Part shown: positions 51,050 through 60,786 of the stretch, piece after piece | Layout: every line of letters starts with the position of its first letter | Numbering within the stretch: position 1 is the first letter of the stretch | Assembly: GCF_036192275.1 (NCBI RefSeq) | Contig: NZ_CP108088.1 | Span: 8,046,001 to 8,110,000, forward strand | Source of the DNA: Streptomyces sp. NBC_00250 | Lineage (GTDB): Bacteria > Actinomycetota > Actinomycetes > Streptomycetales > Streptomycetaceae | Direction: 5' to 3' | Length of the DNA: 64,000 nucleotides | Made by a program: the position numbers and the translations under genes | Notes under the pieces: model-generated | What the model was told of the DNA's origin: nothing | Databases searched by the model: none | The model's input: the letters and a program-made list of their open reading frames with translations, nothing else

Positions 51050-54000
51050 ATGTCCTGCGCCTCGTGCCGGAGCGCACTGCCGCCGGGCGCCCGGTTCTGC
51101 CCTTCCTGCGGCAGTCCGTGCGCCCCCGGGCAGGTCACGGCCAGAGCGACCGGCCGCAAGGTGGTGACCGTCCTCTTCTGCGACCTGGTGGGCTCCACGG
51201 CGCTCTCCGGGGCGCTCGACGCGGAGACCCTGCGGTCGGTGACGCTCCGCTGGTTCGACCTGATGCGGCTGCGGATCGAGGAACAGGGCGGCACCGTGGA
51301 GAAGTTCATCGGGGACGCCGTGATGGCCGTCTTCGGCGTTCCGACCGTCCGGGAGGACGACGCCCGCCGTGCGGCCTCCGCCGCCCTGGCGATGCGGGAG
51401 GCGCTCACCGGGTTCAACGCGCGCCTGGAGGAAGCCGTCGGCGTACGGCTCCAGATGCGCATCGGTATCAACACCGGTCAGGCGGTGACGGGTTCGGCGA
51501 CGCAGCGCCAGGCGATGGTCTCCGGCGAGATGGTCAACGTCGCCGCGCGCCTGGAACAGAACGCCGCGGCCGGAGAGATCCTCATCGGGCCCGACACCCT
51601 GGCGGCCGTGGGGCCGGGCATCCGGACGACGGAAGCGGGCCCGCTCCTGCTCAAGGGCAAGAGCGACCGGGTCACGGCCCATCGCCTGACCGGCCTGGAC
51701 GAGGAGGCGGACCCGGAGACACTGCGCCGCTTCGACCTCGGCTTCGTCGGCCGTGAGCATGAACTCAACCTCATGGACGAGGCGTTGGGGCGACTGGTGC
51801 GGGCGCGGAGGGTGGATCGCCTGGTGATCGGCGGGGAGGCGGGCCAGGGCAAGACGCGCCTCGTACGGGAGTGGCTCGACCGGGCCAGGGTGACGGCCCC
51901 GGCTTCGAACCCGGCATCGACCTCGTCCCCGGCCCCGGCTTCGTCCCCGGCCCAGACTTCGCCCCCGGCCCAGGCTTCGTCCCCCGCCCCGGATTCGACC
52001 CTGGCGCCGGACCTGGGCCCGACCCCCGACCGGCCTGCGGCCTCGACCGCCCCCGCGGCCCCCGGCGTCCGTCATGGCGCCGGGCGCTGCCGGGCGCGGG
52101 GCGAGCAGCCCAGTCTCGGGCCGCTCGCCGATGCCGTGGCCGGACTCCTGAAGAGCGTCGGCACCGTCGTACCGTCGCCCGAACTCGACCTTCTCCACCA
52201 GGGTCTGCTCCTCGACGGCACTCCCAACCCTTCCCCGGCGGACACCTGCGCGGCACTCGCCAAGGTCCTCTCCGAACTGTCCGAGACCCAGCCCGTCGTG
52301 CTGGTGATCGACGACTGCCACTGGGCCGCGCAGCCGCTCTTCGACGCCCTCGACCGGCTGGTGCGCGCACTCGCCGACGCGGCCGTCCTGATCGTCCTGC
52401 TCACCCGCCCCCAACTGTTCGACGCGCGGCCCGAACTCGCCCTGGGCGCCGTGCCGCTCGGCGGTCTCTCCGACATCGAGGCGCAGCTCCTCGCGGCCGA
52501 GCTCACCGGGCGTACGGCCGACAGCGGGCCACTCGCCCCGCAGGTCCTGGCGCGGGTGGGCGGCAACCCGCTGCACCTGGAGCAGTTGCTGGTCGCGGGT
52601 GATCCCGTCGACGCGGACAGCGTCCCGCTGCCGCTCCAGGCCCTGATCGGCGCCCGGATCGACGCGCTCGAACCGCCCGAACAGCGCGCCCTGGGCATCG
52701 CGTCCGTCCTCGGCGGCGACTTCACCGCCGACGAACTCACGGCGCTCGCCGGACCTCCCGGCGAGGCGTGGACCGCCGCCGAACTCGGAACCACCCTGCG
52801 CCGGCTGGTCCGGCACCGTCTGATCAGGCCGGACGGTGGTGCGTTCCGCTTCGCCGGAGGGCTGATCCAGGAGGTCGTCCACACCAGCCAGTCCAAGCAG
52901 GACCGGGCCGACCGGCACGAACGGGCGGCACGGCTCGACACGGTCCGGCAACGGGGGAGCGCCGCCGTCGGGGCCCATCTGGAACAGGCGTACCGCTACC
53001 GCGTCGAGCTCGGTGCGCAGGACGCGCACACCGACGGTCTGCGTCGGCGCGCCGCCGACGCCCTCGCGGAGGCCGGACGTCTCGCGCTGGCCCACGCCGA
53101 CCCCGTGTGGGCCGCCGACCTGCTCGCCAGGTCCACGGCCCGGTACGCGGCGGGCGAACCGGGAAGTACGGCGACACGACGGCGGCTCGGCCAGACGCTG
53201 CTCGACCTCGGGCGCGTCCAGGAAGGCAGGGTGCTGCTCGAAGCGGTCCTGGCCGAGGCCCCGGCGGACGGCCCGGACGCGGTGGAGGCCGCCCACGCCC
53301 GACTCGGGCTCGCGTCCGTCGGCCGATCCCCTGAAAGCCGATCCCCTGAAAGCCGACCCTCTGAAAACCGATCCCCAGAAAGCAGATCCGCCGAAGGCCG
53401 ACCCGCCGGAACTCGATCCGAGGACAGGCGGTCCGAGAGCAGCCGGTCCGAGGACAGTCGCGTCGAGGCGAGCCGGTCCCGGCGCGGTGGGCCACGGGAG
53501 GCTCCGTCCCCGGGCACCGACGAGTCTCCGGCCGAAGCCGCCTCCGCCACCCTGCCTGTCTTCGCCGCGGCCGGTGACGAGCTCGGTCAGGCCAGGGCCT
53601 GTCTGCGGCTCGCCCAGCGCGCTCAGGAGCAGGGCCGGCACGGGGAGGCCGAGCGGCTGCTCGCACGGGCCCTCGGCCACGCCGTGAGCGCCGACGCCGA
53701 GCCGGAGCGGGCCGCGGCCCTCGGCGCCATGGGGGTCTCCCTCTGGCGAGGGCCCCAGCCCGTCGCCGACGCCGTCGCCCGCTGTCGCGCCCTTCTCGCC
53801 GAGCAGGGGGCCGGACGCCGGGCCGTCCGGCTGACGCTCAACTGCCCGCTGGCCGTGGTCCTTGCCCTCCACGACGACCGTGCCGGGGCCGTGGCCTGCC
53901 TCGCGGAGGCGGAACAGCTCGCGCAGCGGCTCGGCTACGCCGAGGCCGACGCCTTCCTGCCGATCTTCACCGCGACCGTGGCCGACCTGGCCGGCCGCCG

Positions 54001-54553
54001 GGAGGAGGCACTGCTCAGCCTGGAGCGGGCCGCGTCCGCCGCGCGGGAGCTGGGCGCGACAGGGCTGCTGCGCAGTGCCCTGCTCGACGCCACCCGCATC
54101 CGCCTCGACCTCGGCGACTGGCGTACCGCACACGGCACCCTCGCCGCACTGGAGTCGGCGGGCCGCCGGTCGGGGGAGCGATCGGCCCCCGACCGGCCGC
54201 GTGCCGAGTCGGCCGACCTCGACGGACTGCGCGCCCGTGTCGCCGCGCTACGAGGGGAGGCCGCGACCGCCGGTCGCCTCGCCGCCCGGGCGCTCGCCAC
54301 CGCAGCCCGCACCGACTCGCCCATCGTCCAGGGCCTCGCCGCCCTCGACGCGGCCCGAACCGAACTCGCCCTGGGACGCCCGGCCGACGCCGCCGAGGCC
54401 GCGGCGCGTGCCCGCCGGAGCTTCGCCGCCAAGGGCCACCTCCCCGCCGTACGCCAGGCCGAGGCCCTGGCCGAAGAGTGCCGGAGCCGCTTGCCGGGAC
54501 ACGGCCCTGCCCACGGGCGGGCCGCCGGAGCCGGAAAGGAGACACCGCGATGA
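51050..54553 (+). CDS. Class III nucleotidyl cyclase/AAA-ATPase regulator with Zn ribbon and TPR-like region
   Basis: 1167 residues. Zn ribbon with Cys3, Cys6, Cys17 and Cys20; class III cyclase domain (about 37-215) with metal-binding Asp in FCDLVGST and GDAVMAVFG and transition-state Asn/Arg in VNVAARLE; STAND ATPase with FVGREHELNLMDEAL, Walker A GGEAGQGKTRL (about 262) and VVLVIDDCHWA; then a helical repeat region. Two low-complexity inserts are present: a Pro/Ala/Ser tract (about 284-345) and an Arg/Ser/Glu tract with SPESR repeats (about 760-815). No DNA-binding domain was seen. ATG 51050 has GGAGG. In unit C it may sense a ligand and signal through the cyclase or the ATPase. Confidence 0.85.
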   Translation: MSCASCRSALPPGARFCPSCGSPCAPGQVTARATGRKVVTVLFCDLVGSTALSGALDAETLRSVTLRWFDLMRLRIEEQGGTVEKFIGDAVMAVFGVPTVREDDARRAASAALAMREALTGFNARLEEAVGVRLQMRIGINTGQAVTGSATQRQAMVSGEMVNVAARLEQNAAAGEILIGPDTLAAVGPGIRTTEAGPLLLKGKSDRVTAHRLTGLDEEADPETLRRFDLGFVGREHELNLMDEALGRLVRARRVDRLVIGGEAGQGKTRLVREWLDRARVTAPASNPASTSSPAPASSPAQTSPPAQASSPAPDSTLAPDLGPTPDRPAASTAPAAPGVRHGAGRCRARGEQPSLGPLADAVAGLLKSVGTVVPSPELDLLHQGLLLDGTPNPSPADTCAALAKVLSELSETQPVVLVIDDCHWAAQPLFDALDRLVRALADAAVLIVLLTRPQLFDARPELALGAVPLGGLSDIEAQLLAAELTGRTADSGPLAPQVLARVGGNPLHLEQLLVAGDPVDADSVPLPLQALIGARIDALEPPEQRALGIASVLGGDFTADELTALAGPPGEAWTAAELGTTLRRLVRHRLIRPDGGAFRFAGGLIQEVVHTSQSKQDRADRHERAARLDTVRQRGSAAVGAHLEQAYRYRVELGAQDAHTDGLRRRAADALAEAGRLALAHADPVWAADLLARSTARYAAGEPGSTATRRRLGQTLLDLGRVQEGRVLLEAVLAEAPADGPDAVEAAHARLGLASVGRSPESRSPESRPSENRSPESRSAEGRPAGTRSEDRRSESSRSEDSRVEASRSRRGGPREAPSPGTDESPAEAASATLPVFAAAGDELGQARACLRLAQRAQEQGRHGEAERLLARALGHAVSADAEPERAAALGAMGVSLWRGPQPVADAVARCRALLAEQGAGRRAVRLTLNCPLAVVLALHDDRAGAVACLAEAEQLAQRLGYAEADAFLPIFTATVADLAGRREEALLSLERAASAARELGATGLLRSALLDATRIRLDLGDWRTAHGTLAALESAGRRSGERSAPDRPRAESADLDGLRARVAALRGEAATAGRLAARALATAARTDSPIVQGLAALDAARTELALGRPADAAEAAARARRSFAAKGHLPAVRQAEALAEECRSRLPGHGPAHGRAAGAGKETPR

Positions 54554-55389
54554 CCACCGGGCAGCGACCATCCCCGGCTCCCGGCCTCACCTGGGGCCTG
54601 CGCGGGCGGGGCCCCGCCGACGTACCCGTGGAGGCCGACAGCCCACCGGACCCGCCTGCCGGCGGTCTCCCCGGCGGGACCGGGCGTGGCGTACGGGTCT
54701 GCGTCGTCGACTCGGGTGTCGAACGGGACCATCCCATGGTCGGCCCCGTCGCTCGGTCGTGGCGCGTCTTCAAGGACGACGACGGAGTCCACGTCGAGGA
54801 GACCGAGGAGGGGGATGCCTGTGGTCACGGCACCGCCTGCGCCGGGATCATCCGGCGAACCGCCCCGGACTGCGAGCTGTCCAGCGTCCGGGTGCTCGGC
54901 GAACGGTTCTCCGGCAGCGGGGACATCCTCCTCGAAGGGATCAGGTGGGCCGTGCGCCAACGGTTCGACGTGGTGAACCTGAGCCTGTCCACCAGCCACG
55001 ACCGGTTCGTGGAGGAACTGCGCCGGCTGGCCGACGAGGCGTACTTCCAGCAGACCGTCATCGTCGCCTCCGCGCACAACACGCACGTGGAGAGCTTCCC
55101 CTGGCGCTTCTCCTCGGTGATCTCGGTCGGCAGCCACCAGGAGGACGACCCGGACCTCCACCTCTACAACCCGGAGCCCCCGGTGGAGTTCTTCGCCCCC
55201 GGTCAGCGGGTCCCGGTCGCGTGGCTCGGCGGTACGTCGATCCGCACGTCCGGCAACAGCTTCGCCACCCCGTTCGTCGCCGGGCTCTGCGCGCGGATCC
55301 TGTCGAGCCGTCCCCGGCTGACGCCGTTCCAGCTGAAGAACGCCCTGTACCTGTCCGCAGCCAACGTCCGTGTCCACGGCCGCCGGTAA
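54550..55389 (+). CDS. Subtilisin-like S8 protease of unit C
   Basis: 279 residues. The catalytic triad is readable: Asp in VCVVDSGVERDHP, His in ACGHGTACAGII, Ser in SGNSFATPFVAG; the oxyanion Asn is in ASAHNTHVESF. There is no signal peptide or long propeptide, so it works in the cytosol, as do S8 proteases that trim ribosomal peptides. ATG 54550 overlaps the cyclase/ATPase stop. It is the best candidate for leader removal from the 50662 peptide. Confidence 0.9.
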   Translation: MTTGQRPSPAPGLTWGLRGRGPADVPVEADSPPDPPAGGLPGGTGRGVRVCVVDSGVERDHPMVGPVARSWRVFKDDDGVHVEETEEGDACGHGTACAGIIRRTAPDCELSSVRVLGERFSGSGDILLEGIRWAVRQRFDVVNLSLSTSHDRFVEELRRLADEAYFQQTVIVASAHNTHVESFPWRFSSVISVGSHQEDDPDLHLYNPEPPVEFFAPGQRVPVAWLGGTSIRTSGNSFATPFVAGLCARILSSRPRLTPFQLKNALYLSAANVRVHGRR

Positions 55390-55414
55390 CGACCGGCGCC
55401 GGAAGGGAACCCCC

Positions 55415-55999
55415 ATGGTCCAGACGATCGCCCCCGCCATGTCACCCACGCCCCGGCCGGATCCGGCCATGGCGGAGCTCCTGCAGTCGGTGGTGGACAC
55501 CGCGCGGGCCATCTTCGGTGCCGAGGCGAGCTCCATCCTGCTCCTGGAGGCGGCAGCGGACGAGCTGGTCTTCGAGGCCGTCTCCGGGCAGGGCCAGGAG
55601 TTCCTGGTGGGCCGGCGGTTCCCGGCGGGCCGGGGCATCGCCGGCTGGGTCGCCGCCTCCGGCGAGCCGATGGTGGTCGACGACCTGCACGACAGCGCGT
55701 CCTTCGACCGCAACGTCGCCGAGTCCACCGGCTACGTCCCGAACGCGCTGATGGCCGCCCCGCTCCTCCACGGGGACCGGGTCCTCGGCGTGCTGGAGGT
55801 GCTCGACCCGTCTCCGCAGGCTCGCTCCAGCCTGTCCGAGCTCGACCTGCTGAGCCTCTTCGCCCGCCAGGCGGCCGTCGCCCTGCACGTCCTCACCACC
55901 CACGCCCCGCGCCGGCCGGCCCCGGACACCCCCGACGACCCCTCGCGCACCGAACTCCTGCGCCTCCTCTCGGAAGCCCGCCGCCTCCTCGGAGAGTGA
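55415..55999 (+). CDS. GAF-domain protein
   Basis: 194 residues. One GAF domain (about 20-165): VVDTARAIFGAEASSILLLEAAADELVFEAVSG, GRGIAGWVAASGEPMVVDDLHDSASFDRNVAESTGYVPNALMAAPL, LLHGDRVLGVLEVLD. No output domain, so it is a ligand or redox sensor that acts through a partner, perhaps the cyclase/ATPase. ATG 55415 has GGAAGGGA eight bases upstream and lies 25 bp after the protease stop, at the end of the operon. Confidence 0.85.
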   Translation: MVQTIAPAMSPTPRPDPAMAELLQSVVDTARAIFGAEASSILLLEAAADELVFEAVSGQGQEFLVGRRFPAGRGIAGWVAASGEPMVVDDLHDSASFDRNVAESTGYVPNALMAAPLLHGDRVLGVLEVLDPSPQARSSLSELDLLSLFARQAAVALHVLTTHAPRRPAPDTPDDPSRTELLRLLSEARRLLGE

Positions 56000-56039
56000 G
56001 TGTCCGCGTCCCCGACGGTGCTCGATCCCCGCTGGGCGG

Positions 56040-56074
56040 TGTCCCGGCCGGTCGGTGGACGGCCGGCCGGGACA
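56040..56074. terminator. Bidirectional terminator between the GAF gene and katG
   Basis: TGTCCCGGCCGG (56040-56051) pairs perfectly with CCGGCCGGGACA (56063-56074) around 11 bases. It ends seven bases before the katG stop and separates the peptide island from the peroxidase. Confidence 0.7.
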
Positions 56075-56080
56075 GCACGC

Positions 56081-58336
<2,256 letters not shown>

Positions 58337-58414
58337 TCAGGTGTCGAGCACGGCGACTCGGCGTCCGTATGGTCGCGCACTGCGGACCGCACTGCTAAGA
58401 GAACACGCAGGGCG

Positions 58415-58435
58415 CCATCGCGTAACAAGCGATGG
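58415..58435. promoter_or_regulatory. Inverted repeat in the katG-fur divergent region, candidate Fur operator
   Basis: CCATCGC (58415-58421), seven bases GTAACAA, GCGATGG (58429-58435). It lies 83 bp before fur and 144 bp before katG in a region of lower G+C, where a shared operator is expected. Confidence 0.45.
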
Positions 58436-58518
58436 GAATTCGAAAAGTCCTGGGCGGCCCGGTTCGACGGCCGAAGACTTTCCCGTCCTCGGAATTCATG
58501 CGAGAAAGGTGAAATCCT

Positions 58519-58947
58519 ATGAGCGACCTGCTGGGGCGACTGCGTGGGCGTGGCTGGCGGATGACCTCCCAGCGGCGTGTCGTCGCCGAGGTCCTCGCCG
58601 GCGATCACGTGCACCTCACGGCCGACGAGGTGCACGCCCGCGCGGCGGAGCGGTTGCCCGAGATCTCCCGGGCGGCCGTCTACAACATCCTGGGCGAACT
58701 GGGCCGACTCGGCGAAGTCGCGGAGGTCTCCGCCCACGGCCGCGCGAAGCGGTACGACCCCAACGCGCATCACCCGCACCAGCACCTGGTGTGCGAGGGC
58801 TGCGGCACGATCCGGGACGTCCATCCGACCGGCGACCCGATGGCCGCCCTCCCGGCCGAGGACCGGTTCGGCTTCACCGTGACCGAGGCCGAGGTCGTCT
58901 ACCGGGGACTGTGCCCGGCGTGTCTTCCCGGTCCGGGCGGCCCCTGA
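58519..58947 (+). CDS. furA: Fur-family peroxide-sensing repressor
   Basis: 142 residues. Winged helix with GWRMTSQRRVVAEVLAGDHVHLTADEVHARA and SRAAVYNILGELGRLGEV; metal-rich hinge HHPHQHLVCEGCG; structural Zn site Cys92-x2-Cys95 and Cys132-x2-Cys135. The pattern fits the FurA/CatR proteins that repress catalase genes in Streptomyces and lose DNA binding when oxidised. In S. coelicolor furA precedes its catalase gene on one strand; here the genes diverge. ATG 58519 with GAAAGG upstream. Confidence 0.9.
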   Translation: MSDLLGRLRGRGWRMTSQRRVVAEVLAGDHVHLTADEVHARAAERLPEISRAAVYNILGELGRLGEVAEVSAHGRAKRYDPNAHHPHQHLVCEGCGTIRDVHPTGDPMAALPAEDRFGFTVTEAEVVYRGLCPACLPGPGGP

Positions 58948-58964
58948 ACCAGCCGCGTCAGCGG

Positions 58965-59088
58965 CAGGCGCCCGAACCACCGGCGGGCCGCTGAATCAGG
59001 CGCCCGAACCACCGGCGGGCCGCTGAATCAGGCGCCCGAACCACCGGGGGCTGCTGAATCAGACGCCCAAGCACCGGGGTGCTGAATC
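58965..59088. repeat. Four tandem 32-bp repeats, each with a hairpin
   Basis: Units begin at 58965, 58997, 59029 and 59060 (32, 32, 31, 28 bp), the last two diverging. Each intact unit holds GCCCGAACCACCGGCGGGC, a stem of GCCCG with CGGGC. The array fills the gap between the convergent fur and DUF4139 genes, so it can serve as a repeated bidirectional terminator. Confidence 0.75.
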
Positions 59089-59170
59089 AGGGGCCCGCGT
59101 GCCGGGGGGCGAGGTGGCTACCGGGGCCCGGCGCTGCCTCCGCAGCCCCGGGCCTCCGGCCATACGTCGC

Positions 59171-60778
59171 TCAGATACCGGCGACCTTGGAGCTCGCCGA
59201 TACCTCGTACACCAGGGTGACTGTGCGGCGGCCGCCCGGCGGCAGGGTGACGTCCCAGCGGACGATGCCCTCGGCGTCGACCGCGTCCGGCGCCGGGGAA
59301 CAGCCCTCCTTGCGGAGCCGCACCTCCACCGCCGACACCTCCGAGACCGGGATCCGCTCCCGGAGGACGACCGTCCGATCGTCCGACTCCCCGGGGGCCG
59401 AGAAGCGGGACAGGTGCAGCCGGACCGTGCGGGTGACCACGGTCCGCTGAGTGATTCCGGCGGTGTCGCGGGCCTCCTCGGTCTCCCGGACCACCCGGTG
59501 GTCGTCGCGGCTGCCGAAGGCGAGCTCGACGGGGGAGCCGGGGGTGGTGAAGTCCAGCGTGCCCCGGCCGCTGAAGCCGCTGCCCCGGACCAGGTCCACG
59601 GGCCCGGCGAGCAGCACATGGCCGGACCGGTTGTCGAACCGCACCACCTGCGTGACCAGCGGGGACACCTCGGGCGAGCAGGCGTACTCGCTGCTCGCGG
59701 CCGTGGAGAAGACCGAGAGCGGCACCCGGTGGGCGCGGCCGTCCGAGGGCACGGAGACCGGCGCGGGGGCGTGCAGCACCCGCGTCTCACCGCCGTCGTC
59801 CACACCCGGCAGCCCGAGGACCTGGAGCGGGCCGAGGTCCCCGATCTCCTCCTCGCGCATCTCGACGTCGACCGTGCGCCGCTCCGCCGCCGTGCGGTCC
59901 TTGAGCGTCAGCCGGTCCTCGCCCAGCGACGGCGGTTCGGTGGCCAGTGCCGACCGGGCCGTCGACAACGTCAGCCGTACGTCGCTCCAGTCCTCGCCCG
60001 TGCGCTGCCAGACCATCGCCTCGGTTTCGAGCGTCAAGGAACCGCCGTCGAGCACGGCCCGGTACGCGGGCCGCCACAGGGCGCACGGCGTGAGGTGGCT
60101 CAGCCGCAGCCCGACCCGGCCGGCGGCGGTGGCCTCCACGGTCAGCTCGACATGGGCGACCAGCTCGGCGGGTTCCTCCTCGGAGAGGTACACGGCCCGG
60201 TGGACCTCGCCGAGTTCGGTGTCGATCCCTGCCAACCGGGCGTCGACGGTGCGGAGTCGCTCGCCGTACGTGTCGCGCTCGGCGTCCACCCGGTCGAGTT
60301 CACGGGCCCAGCGCGGCCCTTCGGCCTCCCCGAAGCCGGTACCTTCGCCGATGTCCCGCAGCACATCGGTGGCGACGCGGCCCAGCAGTTCGAGGCGGGT
60401 CCGCAGTCGGTCGCGCTGCTGCTCCAGGGTGCGCCGCTCCTCCTCGAGGGCGTGGACGCGATGGCGGAGGGCGGAGTCGTCGTCGGCCGGCGGCCGCGGC
60501 GGGCGGGGCTCCCAGCTGCGGACGACGCGTACGTCGAGCACGGTGGCCGGGTGACCGGAGGTCAGTTCGGCATGGAGGGTACGGTCGACGGCCAGCGCAC
60601 TGACCGGCCCGAGGCGCAGCCGCTGGACGCCGGCCGCCAGATCGAGCTCGACGGTGCGCTCGATGTGCGCGCGATCCTCCAGACACGTGACGGCGGTGAC
60701 GGGAGCGGCGGTCACGGGCACGGCGGACACGGGCACGGTCGTGCCGTCGCCGGTGATCGTCTTCGAGGCGGTGGACAT
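59171..60778 (-). CDS. DUF4139-domain protein 1
   Basis: 535 residues, cytosolic. The N-terminal part (to about 95) has short beta strands (VTCLEDRAHIERTVEL), then a coiled coil (about 100-195, rich in Arg/Glu/Leu: HRVHALEEERRTLEQQRDRLRTRLELL), then the DUF4139 beta region: LTPCALWRPAYRAVLDGGSLTLETEAMVWQRTGEDWSDVRLTLSTARS and a C-terminal half with RIPVSEVSAVEVR. The function of DUF4139 (mucoidy-inhibitor MuiA-like) proteins is unknown. It follows its paralogue by eight bases. Confidence 0.82.
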   Translation of the reverse strand: MSTASKTITGDGTTVPVSAVPVTAAPVTAVTCLEDRAHIERTVELDLAAGVQRLRLGPVSALAVDRTLHAELTSGHPATVLDVRVVRSWEPRPPRPPADDDSALRHRVHALEEERRTLEQQRDRLRTRLELLGRVATDVLRDIGEGTGFGEAEGPRWARELDRVDAERDTYGERLRTVDARLAGIDTELGEVHRAVYLSEEEPAELVAHVELTVEATAAGRVGLRLSHLTPCALWRPAYRAVLDGGSLTLETEAMVWQRTGEDWSDVRLTLSTARSALATEPPSLGEDRLTLKDRTAAERRTVDVEMREEEIGDLGPLQVLGLPGVDDGGETRVLHAPAPVSVPSDGRAHRVPLSVFSTAASSEYACSPEVSPLVTQVVRFDNRSGHVLLAGPVDLVRGSGFSGRGTLDFTTPGSPVELAFGSRDDHRVVRETEEARDTAGITQRTVVTRTVRLHLSRFSAPGESDDRTVVLRERIPVSEVSAVEVRLRKEGCSPAPDAVDAEGIVRWDVTLPPGGRRTVTLVYEVSASSKVAGI

Positions 60779-60786
60779 GGTGTGTC

